DNA of 5,734 nt, taken from assembly GCA_003140785.1 (NCBI GenBank), contig PLKY01000307.1, forward strand, positions 38,292 through 44,025, in the 5' to 3' direction. Below are positions 4,994-5,734 of this stretch, one piece after another. Source of the DNA: Acidobacteriaceae bacterium. GTDB lineage: Bacteria; Acidobacteriota; Terriglobia; Terriglobales; Acidobacteriaceae. The first letter of the stretch is position 1; each line of letters opens with the position of its first letter. A program made the position numbers and the translations under genes. The notes under the pieces are model-generated. The model searched no databases. It was not told the DNA's origin and saw only the letters and a list, made by a program, of their open reading frames with translations.

Positions 4994-5734
4994 TCACGCT
5001 TCCTCCCAAAATCGCTCGGTCAGATATTTCTCAGCCGAATCCGGCAGCACTGTAACAATCACCGCGCGTCGTCCCGCCGCGGCTTCTTCGCGGGCGATCT
5101 TGAGGCATGCCACAACGGCCGCCGCAGCTGAGATGCCCACCAGTAGCCCTTCCTCGCGCGCCAGGCGTTTCGCCATTTCGTACGCGGCTTCGGTTTCGAT
5201 CTCAAGCTCGCGATCCGCCAGATGTGGATTGTAGATCGCCGGAACAATGGCGCTGGCCATGTGCTTCAGTCCTTCGAGTCCATGGAACGGCGAGTCAGGC
5301 TGAAAACTGATCGCCTGAATTGCAGGGTTGTGTTCCTTGAGTCGCCGCGATGTGCCCATAAACGTGCCGGTCGTGCCAAGCCCCGCAACAAAGTGCGTCA
5401 CCTGTCCTGCGGTCTGCGCCAGAATCTCCGGCCCGGTCGTGTGGTAATGCGCCAGCCAATTGGCATCGTTCGAGTACTGATCCAAATAGCAAAACTTTGC
5501 CGGATCATTGCCCGCCAGCTCGCGAGCTCGCCGAATAGCACCGTCTGAGCCTTGATCAGGGTCGGTCCAGTCCACCGCAGCGCCATACGCACGCAGTATG
5601 CGTTTCCGTTCCGGCGAAACATTCGAAGGCATGGCCAGCTGCACTGGAATTCCCAACGCCGCGCCCAGCATCGCTAGGGCAATCCCGGTGTTTCCGCTGG
5701 TCGCATCGAGGATGGTTTTCCCTGGCGTCAACAA
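4994..5734 (-). CDS. cysM: PLP-dependent cysteine synthase (CysK/CysM family), C-terminal 246 residues
   Basis: Beta-replacement enzyme forming cysteine from an activated serine and a sulfur donor. The gene enters from the right edge, so the first part with the PLP-binding lysine is missing; the TTG at the edge is an internal leucine codon, not a start. Visible landmarks, counted from the edge, are the substrate loop TSGNTG (12-17), HTTGPEI (98-104), the glycine-rich PLP-phosphate loop GLGTTGTFMG (118-127), VGISAAAA, and PDSAEKYL (231-238), whose serine contacts the pyridine nitrogen in the family. The stop is TGA at 4994-4996. Coupling to a JAMM peptidase and the presence of a CysO-like carrier favour a CysM role using protein thiocarboxylate over a free-sulfide CysK. 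Whether it takes O-phosphoserine or O-acetylserine is not settled by the visible sequence. Confidence 0.93.
   Translation of the reverse strand: MLTPGKTILDATSGNTGIALAMLGAALGIPVQLAMPSNVSPERKRILRAYGAAVDWTDPDQGSDGAIRRARELAGNDPAKFCYLDQYSNDANWLAHYHTTGPEILAQTAGQVTHFVAGLGTTGTFMGTSRRLKEHNPAIQAISFQPDSPFHGLEGLKHMASAIVPAIYNPHLADRELEIETEAAYEMAKRLAREEGLLVGISAAAAVVACLKIAREEAAAGRRAVIVTVLPDSAEKYLTERFWEEA
5002..5006 (-). promoter_or_regulatory. Ribosome binding site GGAGG for the Mec-type peptidase
   Basis: GGAGG lies inside the last codons of the cysteine synthase gene. It is 4 bases before GTG 4997 and 10 bases before ATG 4991, so both starts are possible; it makes the TTG at 5009 improbable. Confidence 0.7.

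Overview
The window looks like a bacterial chromosome of fairly high GC with all recognisable genes on the minus strand. The mix of a mycobacterial-type cysteine cluster with secreted Ala/Pro/Lys-tailed lipid-free proteins suggests a soil Acidobacteriota (Terriglobales-like) genome. This taxonomic guess rests on gene style only; there is no rRNA or marker gene to confirm it.

Read in the direction of transcription (from high to low coordinates), the window opens with the C-terminal part of a PLP-dependent cysteine synthase (CysK/CysM fold). Its stop codon lies inside the start region of a JAMM/MPN metallopeptidase of the Mec type. About 3.9 kb further on come a MoaD/ThiS/CysO-like sulfur-carrier protein and the first 83 residues of a MoeB/MoeZ/ThiF-like adenylyltransferase, cut off by the window edge. 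These four are the parts of the protein-thiocarboxylate route to cysteine: the E1-like enzyme activates the carrier's C-terminal Gly-Gly, the carrier delivers sulfur, the synthase joins it to an activated serine, and the JAMM protease releases cysteine from the carrier.

Between the peptidase and the carrier sits an apparently unrelated block (about 657-4556). It holds two paralogous exported proteins (3126-3980 and 811-1704), each probably two ferredoxin-like alpha/beta-barrel (ABM/NIPSNAP-type) domains, on either side of a multi-pass histidine-containing membrane protein (2095-2844). The block is rich in non-coding structure: a nested inverted-repeat element at 4225-4384 that can fold in two mutually exclusive ways, an 11-bp-period direct repeat at 4098-4124 upstream of the first exported protein, a perfect 16-bp inverted repeat at 2957-3068, and stem-loops after all three block genes.

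The two points most worth following are the carrier protein, which carries 17 extra residues beginning with Cys after its Gly-Gly and so would need proteolytic maturation (or has lost its stop codon), and the bistable structured element at 4225-4384. No phage, CRISPR, transposase, tRNA or rRNA was seen.
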